A DNA stretch of 64,000 bases. Origin: Mycolicibacterium fluoranthenivorans. Its GTDB lineage: Bacteria > Actinomycetota > Actinomycetes > Mycobacteriales > Mycobacteriaceae. The position numbers and the translations under genes were made by a program. The notes under the pieces were generated by a model. It worked only from the letters and a program-made list of their open reading frames with translations, made no database searches and was not told the origin of the DNA. Position 1 is the first letter of the stretch. Each line of letters begins with the position of its first letter. The stretch spans positions 3,596,001 through 3,660,000 of the forward strand of contig NZ_JAANOW010000001.1 in assembly GCF_011758805.1 (NCBI RefSeq). The letters are read 5' to 3'. This document shows positions 8,078-15,047 of the stretch, in pieces.

Positions 8078-8634
8078 CCAGCGAAGCGCTGTGGGCGCTG
8101 GGCCGCGGCACCGGGATCACCGCGCTCGGTTTCCTCACCATCTCGGTGACGTTGGGCATCGCCACCCGCTCCGGCCGTCCGTTGCTGACGCTGCCGCGGT
8201 TCGCCGTCGCCGATGTCCACCGCTTCGCCGCACTGGCGGGGACCCTGCTGGTGACCCTGCACCTCGCCCTGCTCTTCGCCGACCCCTACGCCCAGCTGCG
8301 CCTCGTCGACTTCATCGTGCCGTTCCTCGGCGCATACCGCCCGTTGTGGCAGGGGCTGGGGACGCTGGCCTTCGACCTGCTCCTCGTCGTGATCGTCACG
8401 AGTTTGTTGCGGCATCGACTGGGCCTCAAGGTCTTTCGCATCGTGCACTGGGTCGCCTATGCGCTGTGGCCGGTCGCCCTGGCCCACGGTCTCGGCAACG
8501 GAACCGACGCGGGACGTCCCTGGTTCTTGGTGTTCGCCGGATGCTGCGTGTTGGCGGTGGCCGGCGCGCTGGCTTGGCGGCTGCACTCCAACTACACCGA
8601 ATACGCCGGCGCACGCCTCCCAGGTCGCCCATGA
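8074..8634 (+). CDS. ferric-reductase-like transmembrane protein
   Basis: A 186-residue membrane protein with five or six hydrophobic segments. His residues at membrane positions (DVHRFAAL, LLVTLHLAL, FRIVHWVAY, LAHGLG) are spaced as the heme-ligating His of ferric-reductase/YedZ-type domains, so it probably carries two b hemes and moves electrons across the membrane. The ATG at 8074 overlaps the apbE stop and the end overlaps the next start, both as ATGA. With the NuoF-like protein and ferredoxin it forms a plausible NAD(P)H-to-membrane electron path. Confidence 0.82.
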   Translation: MTSEALWALGRGTGITALGFLTISVTLGIATRSGRPLLTLPRFAVADVHRFAALAGTLLVTLHLALLFADPYAQLRLVDFIVPFLGAYRPLWQGLGTLAFDLLLVVIVTSLLRHRLGLKVFRIVHWVAYALWPVALAHGLGNGTDAGRPWFLVFAGCCVLAVAGALAWRLHSNYTEYAGARLPGRP

Positions 8635-9848
8635 CGACCACGCGCCTGCTCACCGGCCACGGACCCGGACTGGCCGTACACCGGCAACGCCATGGCGAAC
8701 TTCCCGCGCCGACCGCCGCGTCGCTGGCCGACTGCCTGACCGACGCAGGCCTGACCGGCCGCGGCGGCGCGGGCTTTCCCACCGGGCGCAAGATCGCCGC
8801 TGTCACCGGCCGTAAACCGGTAGTCATCGGCAACGGCGCCGAAGGTGAGCCACTGAGCGCGAAGGACGCCACCCTGCTGACCCGCGCGCCACACCTCGTG
8901 CTCGACGGGTTGAGTGTCGCTGCGACGGCGGTCGCCGCGGACTCGGTGGTGATCTACGTTCCCCGGCGCGCGATCGCGGCCGTTCGGGTCGCCGTCGCGG
9001 AGCGGGCCGAGGCGCACCTCGATCGTCGACGGATCACCGTGGTCGAAGCTCCCGACCGGTTCGTCGCGGGGGAGGAATCGGCGGTCGTCAGCCGCATCGA
9101 GGGCGGCCCCGCATCCCCCCGCGACCGGACGGTGCTGACCACGACCTCGGGGGTTCGGCGGCGGCCCACATTGGTCAACAATGTCGAAACCCTCGCCCAT
9201 ATCGGGCTCGTCGCCCGCTACGGTCCGGCCTGGTTTCGCGCTGTCGGTGACAGCCTGGAGCCGGGCACCATGCTCGTCACCCTGTCGGGCTCACTCGCGC
9301 AGCCGGGCGTGGTGGAGGTACCCACCGGATCTCGGCTGACCGACGTGCTGACGACGTCCGGGCGCACCGACCTTCGCATAGTGCGCGCCGTCCTGGTGGG
9401 CGGGTATCACGGCAGCTGGATTCCGGTCGGTGCGCTGACCGCACAGCTGTCGCGCGCCGGCCTTGCCGCACTCGGCGCGACGCCAGGCGCAGGCGTCGTC
9501 CACGTGCTCGGGCGTCACGAGTGCGGCCTTGAGCGCACCGCCGCCATTGCGTCCTACCTGGCCGGCCAGAGTGCGCGCCAGTGCGGTCCGTGCCTCAACG
9601 GCCTGCCGCGCCTGGCGCAGCTGCTCGACCAACTGGCGTTCGGAGCGGTCGACGACGCCTTGGTCGACGAACTCCAACGGACCGTGCGTCTGGTCGACGG
9701 CCGCGGTTCGTGCCGTCACCCGGACGGGACTGCCCGCATGGTGCGCACCGCGCTCACGGTGTTCGCTGGCGACATCGCCCAGCACCGCCGCGGTCGCTGC
9801 GAAGCGCTGCCGGCCCACGCGGACCGCCACGTGCGAGCGATATCGTGA
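8631..9848 (+). CDS. NuoF-like NADH:acceptor oxidoreductase subunit with altered Fe-S site
   Basis: A 405-residue relative of complex I 51-kDa subunit. The FMN motif GRGGAGFPTG is at residues 43-52, the nucleotide region at GNGAEGEPLSAKD (about 67-79) and VAGEESAVVSRIEG (about 145-158). An SLBB-like domain follows. The cluster motif, normally ESCGxCxPC, reads SARQCGPC at 314-321, so the first Cys is Ala; the fourth ligand candidate is C361. Three Cys remain, suggesting a changed or labile cluster. It likely oxidises NAD(P)H and passes electrons to the ferredoxin or membrane partner. It is coupled by overlaps on both sides. Confidence 0.82.
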   Translation: MTTTRLLTGHGPGLAVHRQRHGELPAPTAASLADCLTDAGLTGRGGAGFPTGRKIAAVTGRKPVVIGNGAEGEPLSAKDATLLTRAPHLVLDGLSVAATAVAADSVVIYVPRRAIAAVRVAVAERAEAHLDRRRITVVEAPDRFVAGEESAVVSRIEGGPASPRDRTVLTTTSGVRRRPTLVNNVETLAHIGLVARYGPAWFRAVGDSLEPGTMLVTLSGSLAQPGVVEVPTGSRLTDVLTTSGRTDLRIVRAVLVGGYHGSWIPVGALTAQLSRAGLAALGATPGAGVVHVLGRHECGLERTAAIASYLAGQSARQCGPCLNGLPRLAQLLDQLAFGAVDDALVDELQRTVRLVDGRGSCRHPDGTARMVRTALTVFAGDIAQHRRGRCEALPAHADRHVRAIS

Positions 9849-10066
9849 CGGCATCGTCGGCGCGCTTGCACATCGACTGGACCCGCTGCGACGGGCGTGG
9901 ACTCTGCACCGAACTGCTCCCCCGTCTGCTGGACCGCGACGACTGGGGTTATCCCCTGGCTCGCGACGGCGCGCGCGAACCCTCGGTGCCCGCGCGGACG
10001 CTGGCCGATGCACGCCGCGCGGTCAGCCGGTGCCCACGGCTGGCCCTGACGCTGATCACCGAGTGA
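9845..10066 (+). CDS. short ferredoxin ([3Fe-4S]/[4Fe-4S] type)
   Basis: A 73-residue protein starting at GTG 9845, overlapping the NuoF-like stop as GTGA. It has C15 and C21 in CDGRGLC and C63 followed by Pro, the C-x5-C...CP pattern of single-cluster actinobacterial ferredoxins that usually serve oxidoreductases or P450s. The expected early ligand position is limited to three Cys, consistent with a [3Fe-4S] cluster. It closes the redox operon. Its acceptor is not evident from the neighbours. Confidence 0.8.
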   Translation: MTASSARLHIDWTRCDGRGLCTELLPRLLDRDDWGYPLARDGAREPSVPARTLADARRAVSRCPRLALTLITE

Positions 10067-10079
10067 ACACCCCCGACAC

Positions 10080-10093
10080 ATGACCAAAGGCCC
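10080..10093 (+). promoter_or_regulatory. candidate DosR box
   Basis: ATGACCAAAGGCCC matches the DosR core GGGACTWWAGTCCC at 10 of 14 positions. It lies 56 bp upstream of the WS/DGAT gene at 10149. Confidence 0.5.
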
Positions 10094-10148
10094 TAGTCGC
10101 CAAGGGGATCACCACCGAAGCTGAGAGGGTGTCCCCGAGGGAAGAGTC

Positions 10149-11546
10149 ATGACCAGTCACCACCTCAATGCACTGGAGGCCGGGTTCCTGCAGGCCGAGG
10201 ATGCCGACGGCCACACCAGTCTGGCCCTGGGTGCGGTCGCGCTCCTGAGCGGGCCGGCGCCCAGCCACGATCACCTGTTGACGGTGCTGGCGGAGCGCGC
10301 CGCCCGAGTCCCCCGCTGTCATGAGGTACTGCGCGAAACGCAGATGGACCTCGTGGCACCGCGCTGGGTCGAAGACGAGGGGTTCGACATCGCCCACCAC
10401 GTCCGCCGCGTCGCGGTGACGGCACCGGGCGACGACGCCGCGTTGTTCGCCGTCGTCGCGCAGGTGATGGAGCGGCGCCTGGACCGCTCGCGACCGTTGT
10501 GGGAATGCTGGGTGATCGATGGGCTGGCCGGTGACCGATGGGCGATGCTGATCAAGATCCACCACTGCGTTGCCGACGGTGTCGCCGCAACGGCGATGTT
10601 GGAGGAGCTGTGCGACGACTGGGCGCGCACCGCGCCTGCCGCCGACACTTCCGAGCCGACGACCAAGCCTTCGGGTAACTGGACCATGAACCCGGTCGGA
10701 TGGATGCAGTCAGCGTGGCGGATGTCGGCGCGCGCGCCGCGGGCCGCGCTCCGCGTCGCGAGCGGCGCCACCGAGCTGGCGACAGCACTTCTGGAGGTGT
10801 CGCCCAAATCCTTCACCGGGCCGTTGAGCGATCTGCGGACCTATAGCGCAGCCAAAGTGCAGCTCGACGACGTGCGCATGATCGGTGAGCGGCTCGGTGT
10901 CACGGTGAACGACGTGGCGCTTGCGGCGATCACAGACAGCTTCCGCTCGGCGATGCTGCGGCGTGGCCTCACCCCGAGGGCTCATTCACTGCGCACCGCC
11001 GTGCCGGTGTCGCTGAGATCGGCCGACGCCCTGCACATTCCCGACAACCGGATCGCGGTGACGTTGCCGCAGTTACCCGTCGAACACGCCGACCCGCTGC
11101 GGCGACTGCAAGCGGTCCACGACCGCATGATGTCGGCCAAATCCGGGGGTCAGGTGAGTGTGGGCGCACTGGCCGTCGCAGCGGCGGGGCTACTACCCTA
11201 TGCCGTCACGGCACCGGTGGTGCGGTTGCTGACCCGACTGCCACAACGCGGAGTGATCACCGTCGCCACGAACGTGCCCGGCCCGCGTCGTCGGCTGCAC
11301 ATCGCGGGGTGCGAGGTGCTCACGCTGCTGCCGGTGCCTCCGATCGCCATGCACCTTCGCACCGCGATCGCGATCCTGAGCTACTGCGATGAATTGGTAT
11401 TCGGGGTGATCGGCGATGCCGACAGCCCGCTCAGCCCGGAGGAACTGGCCCGCGGCATCGAAGCCGGAGTGGCCCATCTGGCCACCATCGCTGCAGCTGC
11501 GCGACATTCGCGACGGGTGGGCAACCTCCTCCTGTTGGCCGGATAG
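10149..11546 (+). CDS. wax ester synthase/diacylglycerol acyltransferase (WS/DGAT)
   Basis: WS/DGAT enzymes make triacylglycerol or wax esters from acyl-CoA. This 465-residue protein has the catalytic HHxxxDG motif as HHCVADG at residues 138-144, the PLWECW block before it, and the C-terminal domain with VNDVALAAIT, RTAVPVSLR and NVPGPRRRL motifs. The N-terminus MTSHHLNALEAGFLQAED fits the family start. A DosR-type box upstream suggests hypoxic induction like tgs1. It is one of three WS/DGAT genes in the window and is most similar by eye to the one at 54910-56274. Confidence 0.92.
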   Translation: MTSHHLNALEAGFLQAEDADGHTSLALGAVALLSGPAPSHDHLLTVLAERAARVPRCHEVLRETQMDLVAPRWVEDEGFDIAHHVRRVAVTAPGDDAALFAVVAQVMERRLDRSRPLWECWVIDGLAGDRWAMLIKIHHCVADGVAATAMLEELCDDWARTAPAADTSEPTTKPSGNWTMNPVGWMQSAWRMSARAPRAALRVASGATELATALLEVSPKSFTGPLSDLRTYSAAKVQLDDVRMIGERLGVTVNDVALAAITDSFRSAMLRRGLTPRAHSLRTAVPVSLRSADALHIPDNRIAVTLPQLPVEHADPLRRLQAVHDRMMSAKSGGQVSVGALAVAAAGLLPYAVTAPVVRLLTRLPQRGVITVATNVPGPRRRLHIAGCEVLTLLPVPPIAMHLRTAIAILSYCDELVFGVIGDADSPLSPEELARGIEAGVAHLATIAAAARHSRRVGNLLLLAG

Positions 11547-11575
11547 TCCGCAACTCCGAATGATTGGAGATGACC

Positions 11576-11827
11576 ATGTATTTCGACCACGATATGGGCT
11601 GGTGGGGTTACGCCGGGATGGGCATCGGCATGGTGGTCTTCTCGGCTGCCATTCTGTTCGGAATCATCGTCGCGGTGATATACGCAGTCCGGGACCGTTC
11701 CGCGATCGCCCCACCGCCGCCCCCGACCGCAACGGAGATCCTCGCCGCCAGATTTGCCCGCGGCGAGATCGACGAAGCGGAATACGGGCACCGGATGGCC
11801 CTGCTCCGCAGCTCGGCCCAGCACTGA
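11576..11827 (+). CDS. small membrane protein with SHOCT domain
   Basis: From ATG 11576 the product has 83 residues. GGAG at 11566-11569 sits six bases before this ATG and only abuts the earlier ATG at 11570. Residues about 13-37 form one transmembrane helix (GIGMVVFSAAILFGIIVAVIYAV), followed by a Pro-rich linker and a C-terminal short helical SHOCT motif with ILAARFARGEIDEAEY. SHOCT motifs are thought to mediate oligomerisation. It follows the WS/DGAT gene by 29 bp and may share its transcript. Confidence 0.75.
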   Translation: MYFDHDMGWWGYAGMGIGMVVFSAAILFGIIVAVIYAVRDRSAIAPPPPPTATEILAARFARGEIDEAEYGHRMALLRSSAQH

Positions 11828-11887
11828 GAGCGGCCCAGCACTGACAGAGTGTGTGGGTCCTCGACGAGGATCACACCCGCGAGCCCT

Positions 11888-12145
11888 TCAGAGGGCCGAC
11901 ACGCTGCCCTCGAGGCTGCGGGCGAGATCGGACAGGGCACGCGTCACCGCCACCTGACTGCCCGATCCACCAGGTCCCTGCTCGCTGGGCGCCAGCCGGG
12001 CGAGCCCGGCACCCACCCATTCTCTCCCTTGGAAATTCAGCTTTGCTTTCGCGACGGTCTGGTCCTCACGATCGTCAATGGAGATCGTGACCAACCAACC
12101 GTCCTCGACCGGATCGAGCCGATCAGCACGCTCTTCGACGCTCAT
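11888..12145 (-). CDS. DUF1876 protein (Rv1738/Rv2632c-like)
   Basis: An 85-residue protein of the DUF1876 family, whose M. tuberculosis member Rv1738 is strongly DosR-induced and structurally resembles ribosome hibernation factors. The core shows WLVTISIDD, AKAKLNF, VGAGLARL and AVTRALSDLARSL in the family order. The ATG at 12145 has a strong GGAGG four bases upstream; the longer frame to 12178 lacks this. A DosR-type box lies 62 bp upstream. Two further family members occur at 21358 and 23273. Confidence 0.85.
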   Translation of the reverse strand: MSVEERADRLDPVEDGWLVTISIDDREDQTVAKAKLNFQGREWVGAGLARLAPSEQGPGGSGSQVAVTRALSDLARSLEGSVSAL

Positions 12146-12206
12146 GGGGACCTCCTCAAGATGCGGGACTGTCTTCATCCCAGCGCCACGCCGTCACCCT
12201 CCGGTA

Positions 12207-12220
12207 GGGCCCGAAGTCAC
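12207..12220 (-). promoter_or_regulatory. candidate DosR box
   Basis: On the minus strand GTGACTTCGGGCCC matches the DosR core at 10 of 14 positions, 62 bp upstream of the DUF1876 start at 12145. Confidence 0.5.
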
Positions 12221-12273
12221 ACGCACCCCGGACTTTCGTCAACCGCAGGTCACCCGGGGCGGCCGCGGAAGGG

Positions 12274-12287
12274 GGACTTATGGCCCT
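12274..12287 (+). promoter_or_regulatory. strong candidate DosR box
   Basis: GGGACTTATGGCCC matches GGGACTWWAGTCCC at 12 of 14 positions. It lies 37 bp upstream of the start at 12324; with the box at 12207-12220 it serves a divergent promoter region. Confidence 0.65.
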
Positions 12288-12323
12288 GGTACCGGAGTGG
12301 GCCGAGTCCGTAACGTCGCAACC

Positions 12324-12743
12324 ATGTTGCCAGACACCAAACCCGTAACCATCCTGTCCGAGAGCGAGTGCTGGCGGCTGCTCAGCACCGTGTCGCTCGG
12401 CCGACTCGTCACCACCGCAGACGGGGAACCGGCCATCTTTCCGGTGAATTTCGTCGTGCAACACCGGACGATACTGTTCCGCACCGCCGAGGGGACGAAA
12501 CTGGCCGGCACGGCGATCAACAAGCAGGTGCTGTTCGAGGCCGACGGACATACCCTCAGCGAGGGTTGGAGTGTCATCATGAAGGGCGATGCTCGGACCC
12601 CGCACACCGACGACGATATCCACGATGCGGAGCATGCCGGCCTGCATCCGTGGACAGCCACCCCGAAACCTCACTTCGTCCGGATCCGGCCGCTGCGGAT
12701 CACCGGTCGACGATTCACCTTCGGTCCTGAATCCGCTTTCTAG
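12324..12743 (+). CDS. pyridoxamine 5'-phosphate oxidase-like flavin/F420-binding protein
   Basis: A 139-residue split-beta-barrel protein. Landmarks are LSESECWRLLSTVSLGRLVTT at the start, the strand FPVNFVVQHRTILFRTAEGTKL, and WSVIMKGDAR with a C-terminal FVRIRPLRITGRRF. DosR-regulated relatives in M. tuberculosis include Rv3129-like proteins; family members bind FMN, heme or F420, and the cofactor cannot be told here. The ATG at 12324 is chosen because the upstream part of the frame crosses the DosR boxes. A USP gene follows 20 bp downstream. Confidence 0.82.
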   Translation: MLPDTKPVTILSESECWRLLSTVSLGRLVTTADGEPAIFPVNFVVQHRTILFRTAEGTKLAGTAINKQVLFEADGHTLSEGWSVIMKGDARTPHTDDDIHDAEHAGLHPWTATPKPHFVRIRPLRITGRRFTFGPESAF

Positions 12744-12763
12744 CCTACAGATTCGGCGCCTCC

Positions 12764-13639
12764 ATGCCTGAGCCTGAGGTCGCTGGCGCCATAGTCGTCG
12801 CCGTCGACGACTCGCCAGAGAACGTGGCCGCAGTGCGCTGGGCCGCAGAAGAGGCCCTCCTGCACGACCGCCCACTGGTACTCGTGCATGCGGTCACACC
12901 GGATATCGTCGACACCGACGAACCCGTTCTTCGCGCTCGGTTCGACCATTGGCGGATGCACTGCGCCCGAATGCTTCTCGCGAAAACCAAAGCGGACCTG
13001 GTCGAGCACACCCGGCTGGACGCCGACGTCATATCATCGGCACCGTACTTGGACAATCCGGTGAAGGCGCTGACCCGACTATCCGATGGCGCATGGATGA
13101 TCGTACTGGGCAGCCGTTTTCGCGGGTCCTTGGGCGGTCGGCGGATCGGCTCGACGAGCGCGGCCCTGTGCTATCGGGCCCGGTGCCCTATCGCGGTGAT
13201 TCACCGGCACGAGCAGATACCGGCGCAACGACCGGTCCTCGTCGGAGTCGACGGTTCAGCCGCGTCCACGCATGCGGTGGCCCTGGCGTTCGACGAAGCC
13301 GCGCGGCGGCGCGTCGGCCTGGTGGCGGTGCACGCATGGAGCGACGAAAATGTCCTGCAACTGCTGGGATCGGACTGGGAAGACTACCGCGGCCACGCCG
13401 AAGGGGCGCTGCGCCGGGCAGTGGCGGACTGGCGAGCACGTTATCCGGATGTCGAGGTGATCGAGAAGGTGTACTGCGATCGACCGGCCCACTGGCTCAT
13501 CGAGGAATCTGAGCACGCCGGTCTGGTGGTCGTGGGCAGTCACGGGCGCGGCGCCTTCTCGACCCAGATCAACGGGTCCGTTGCCACCGCAGTGGCCGAA
13601 GGCGCTGCCGTACCGGTGATCATCACCCGCGGGGCGTGA
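12764..13639 (+). CDS. tandem universal stress protein (two USP domains)
   Basis: A 291-residue protein with two USP folds. Domain 1 starts with AIVVAVDDSPENVAAVRWA, but its nucleotide loop is irregular (VLGSRFRGSLGGRRIGS). Domain 2 starts near residue 160 (VLVGVDGSAAS) and has a loop of the ATP-binding kind, VVGSHGRGAFSTQINGS. Tandem USPs of this class in M. tuberculosis (Rv2005c, Rv2623 type) are DosR-induced and can bind ATP. The gene lies 20 bp after the pyridoxamine-oxidase-like gene and 1 bp before the acetyltransferase gene, so it is probably the middle of a three-gene operon. Confidence 0.9.
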   Translation: MPEPEVAGAIVVAVDDSPENVAAVRWAAEEALLHDRPLVLVHAVTPDIVDTDEPVLRARFDHWRMHCARMLLAKTKADLVEHTRLDADVISSAPYLDNPVKALTRLSDGAWMIVLGSRFRGSLGGRRIGSTSAALCYRARCPIAVIHRHEQIPAQRPVLVGVDGSAASTHAVALAFDEAARRRVGLVAVHAWSDENVLQLLGSDWEDYRGHAEGALRRAVADWRARYPDVEVIEKVYCDRPAHWLIEESEHAGLVVVGSHGRGAFSTQINGSVATAVAEGAAVPVIITRGA

Positions 13640-13640
13640 C

Positions 13641-14195
13641 ATGGCCGAAGTACAGCCGGTTCCGACGGACCAGCGGCCCGACATCCCACGAATCGTCCCG
13701 CTGTTCGACGGAAGAGCAACGGTCACCTTGCGCCGACTCACTCCCGCCGACTTCGACGGGGTCGTCGAACTCGCCGACGAACTCAGCGAGGATGAAAAGT
13801 ACCTGCGCTTCTTCACCGCCCGCCCGGCGTTCATCCCGCAATGGGCCGCCTCGCTCACCGAACCTGCCGACGATGTCGTCGCACTCGGGGCCTTCGACCA
13901 CGGCGAGCTGGTCGGTGTGGCGAACTACACCCGCTCCGAGGTGCCCGACCACGCTGAGGTGGCCGTCGTCGTCGCGCGATACCAGCACGATCGCGGGGTG
14001 GGTACGGCATTGCTCGGAGAGCTCGTCCGACTCGCCAAGCGTGACGGTTTCCGGCACCTCGTGGCCGACGTCCTCGCGGAGAACCACCGTGTGCGGCGCG
14101 TCATCGCAGACTCCCACCTGCCGGTGACCTTGCACCGCGATGGATCCATTCTCGATGTGGACGTCGACCTAAACGGGATCCCGCAGGACGAGTAA
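13641..14195 (+). CDS. GNAT-family N-acetyltransferase
   Basis: A 184-residue single GNAT domain: VTLRRLTPADFDGVVELAD at the start, a strand pair AEVAVVVARYQHDRGVGTALLGELVRLAKRDG with the acetyl-CoA loop (RGVGTALL), and DVLAENHRVRRVI at the end. The pattern resembles the acetyltransferase domain of protein lysine acetyltransferases of the Pat type, some of which act on USPs and acyl-CoA synthetases; no cNMP domain is fused here. It begins one base after the USP stop. Its 3' end overlaps the convergent USP gene by 27 bp. Confidence 0.82.
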   Translation: MAEVQPVPTDQRPDIPRIVPLFDGRATVTLRRLTPADFDGVVELADELSEDEKYLRFFTARPAFIPQWAASLTEPADDVVALGAFDHGELVGVANYTRSEVPDHAEVAVVVARYQHDRGVGTALLGELVRLAKRDGFRHLVADVLAENHRVRRVIADSHLPVTLHRDGSILDVDVDLNGIPQDE

Positions 14196-14984
14196 CGAAC
14201 AATTCGTGCCGCGCAGGATCGCCGCGGCGACGGGGCCGATGAGCTGGGTGACCACTTCGGAGTCCGCCGCCGACGCAATGACCAGCTGGTCGATATCGGC
14301 GCTCTGGGCAAGGAGATTGGTGATGTCGCCGGGCCGTGGGAGTACCGCGATCTGCATATCGGCGTGGTCTCGCTCCCGATCACTGACCAGCGACTCCAGC
14401 CTTGCGCCGACATTCTCCGAACGCTCCGACTCGGCAGGCCACGGGGTGAGCGCAAGAATCGATGCGTCGCGCAACGTCGCCTCGTCGATCGCCCTTTTCA
14501 AAACGGCCTGTGGATCCGGCTGGTCGTCGAGAACGGCGACGATCCAACGATGCGGCCCGACGCGCTCACGGGCATGCCGACGGTGCACGATTGCCACCGT
14601 GGACTGCGCGGCCTTCGCCAGCCGCGCTGCGGTCGAGCCCCGCCGGCCCGGACCGGAATCGTGGGTGCCCTTCCAACCGACGCACACCAGATCCGCCGAA
14701 CGGGACACTTCGGCCAACACGTCCACCGGATCGCCCTGCAGAATGTCCGTCTCTATCTTGATCTGCAGTCCACTGGCATTCAGGGCTTCGCTGACGGCCT
14801 GCAGTGTGCGGCCCGCGTGGGCGACCACGCTGTCCTCGTCGTGATCGTGCGCGTCGACGACGTGGACCAATCGCAGCGGGACATCCCGGTTGACAGCTTC
14901 ATCTGCAGCCCAAAAGGCGGCTCCCAGGGCTGCTTTGGAGCCGTCGATACCGACGACAATGGGCTTCGATACCGACGTGGACAT
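14169..14984 (-). CDS. tandem universal stress protein
   Basis: A 271-residue USP pair. Domain 1 starts with PIVVGIDGSKAALGAAFWA; its loop region VGWKGTHDSGPGRRGS is intact. Domain 2, from about residue 147 (RWIVAVLDD), lacks a clear G-x2-G-x9-G(S/T) loop and is probably non-binding. The ATG at 14984 is preceded by GGAAAG on the minus strand. It lies 63 bp downstream of the MgtA-like ATPase in the same direction. Its second half closely resembles the truncated USP at 32763-33389. Confidence 0.88.
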   Translation of the reverse strand: MSTSVSKPIVVGIDGSKAALGAAFWAADEAVNRDVPLRLVHVVDAHDHDEDSVVAHAGRTLQAVSEALNASGLQIKIETDILQGDPVDVLAEVSRSADLVCVGWKGTHDSGPGRRGSTAARLAKAAQSTVAIVHRRHARERVGPHRWIVAVLDDQPDPQAVLKRAIDEATLRDASILALTPWPAESERSENVGARLESLVSDRERDHADMQIAVLPRPGDITNLLAQSADIDQLVIASAADSEVVTQLIGPVAAAILRGTNCSLLVLRDPV

Positions 14985-15047
14985 GGTGTGCTTTCCTCTG
15001 AACGGATGATGTCACGATACGTCTCACGGTAAGCGTGGGCGAAGCGA

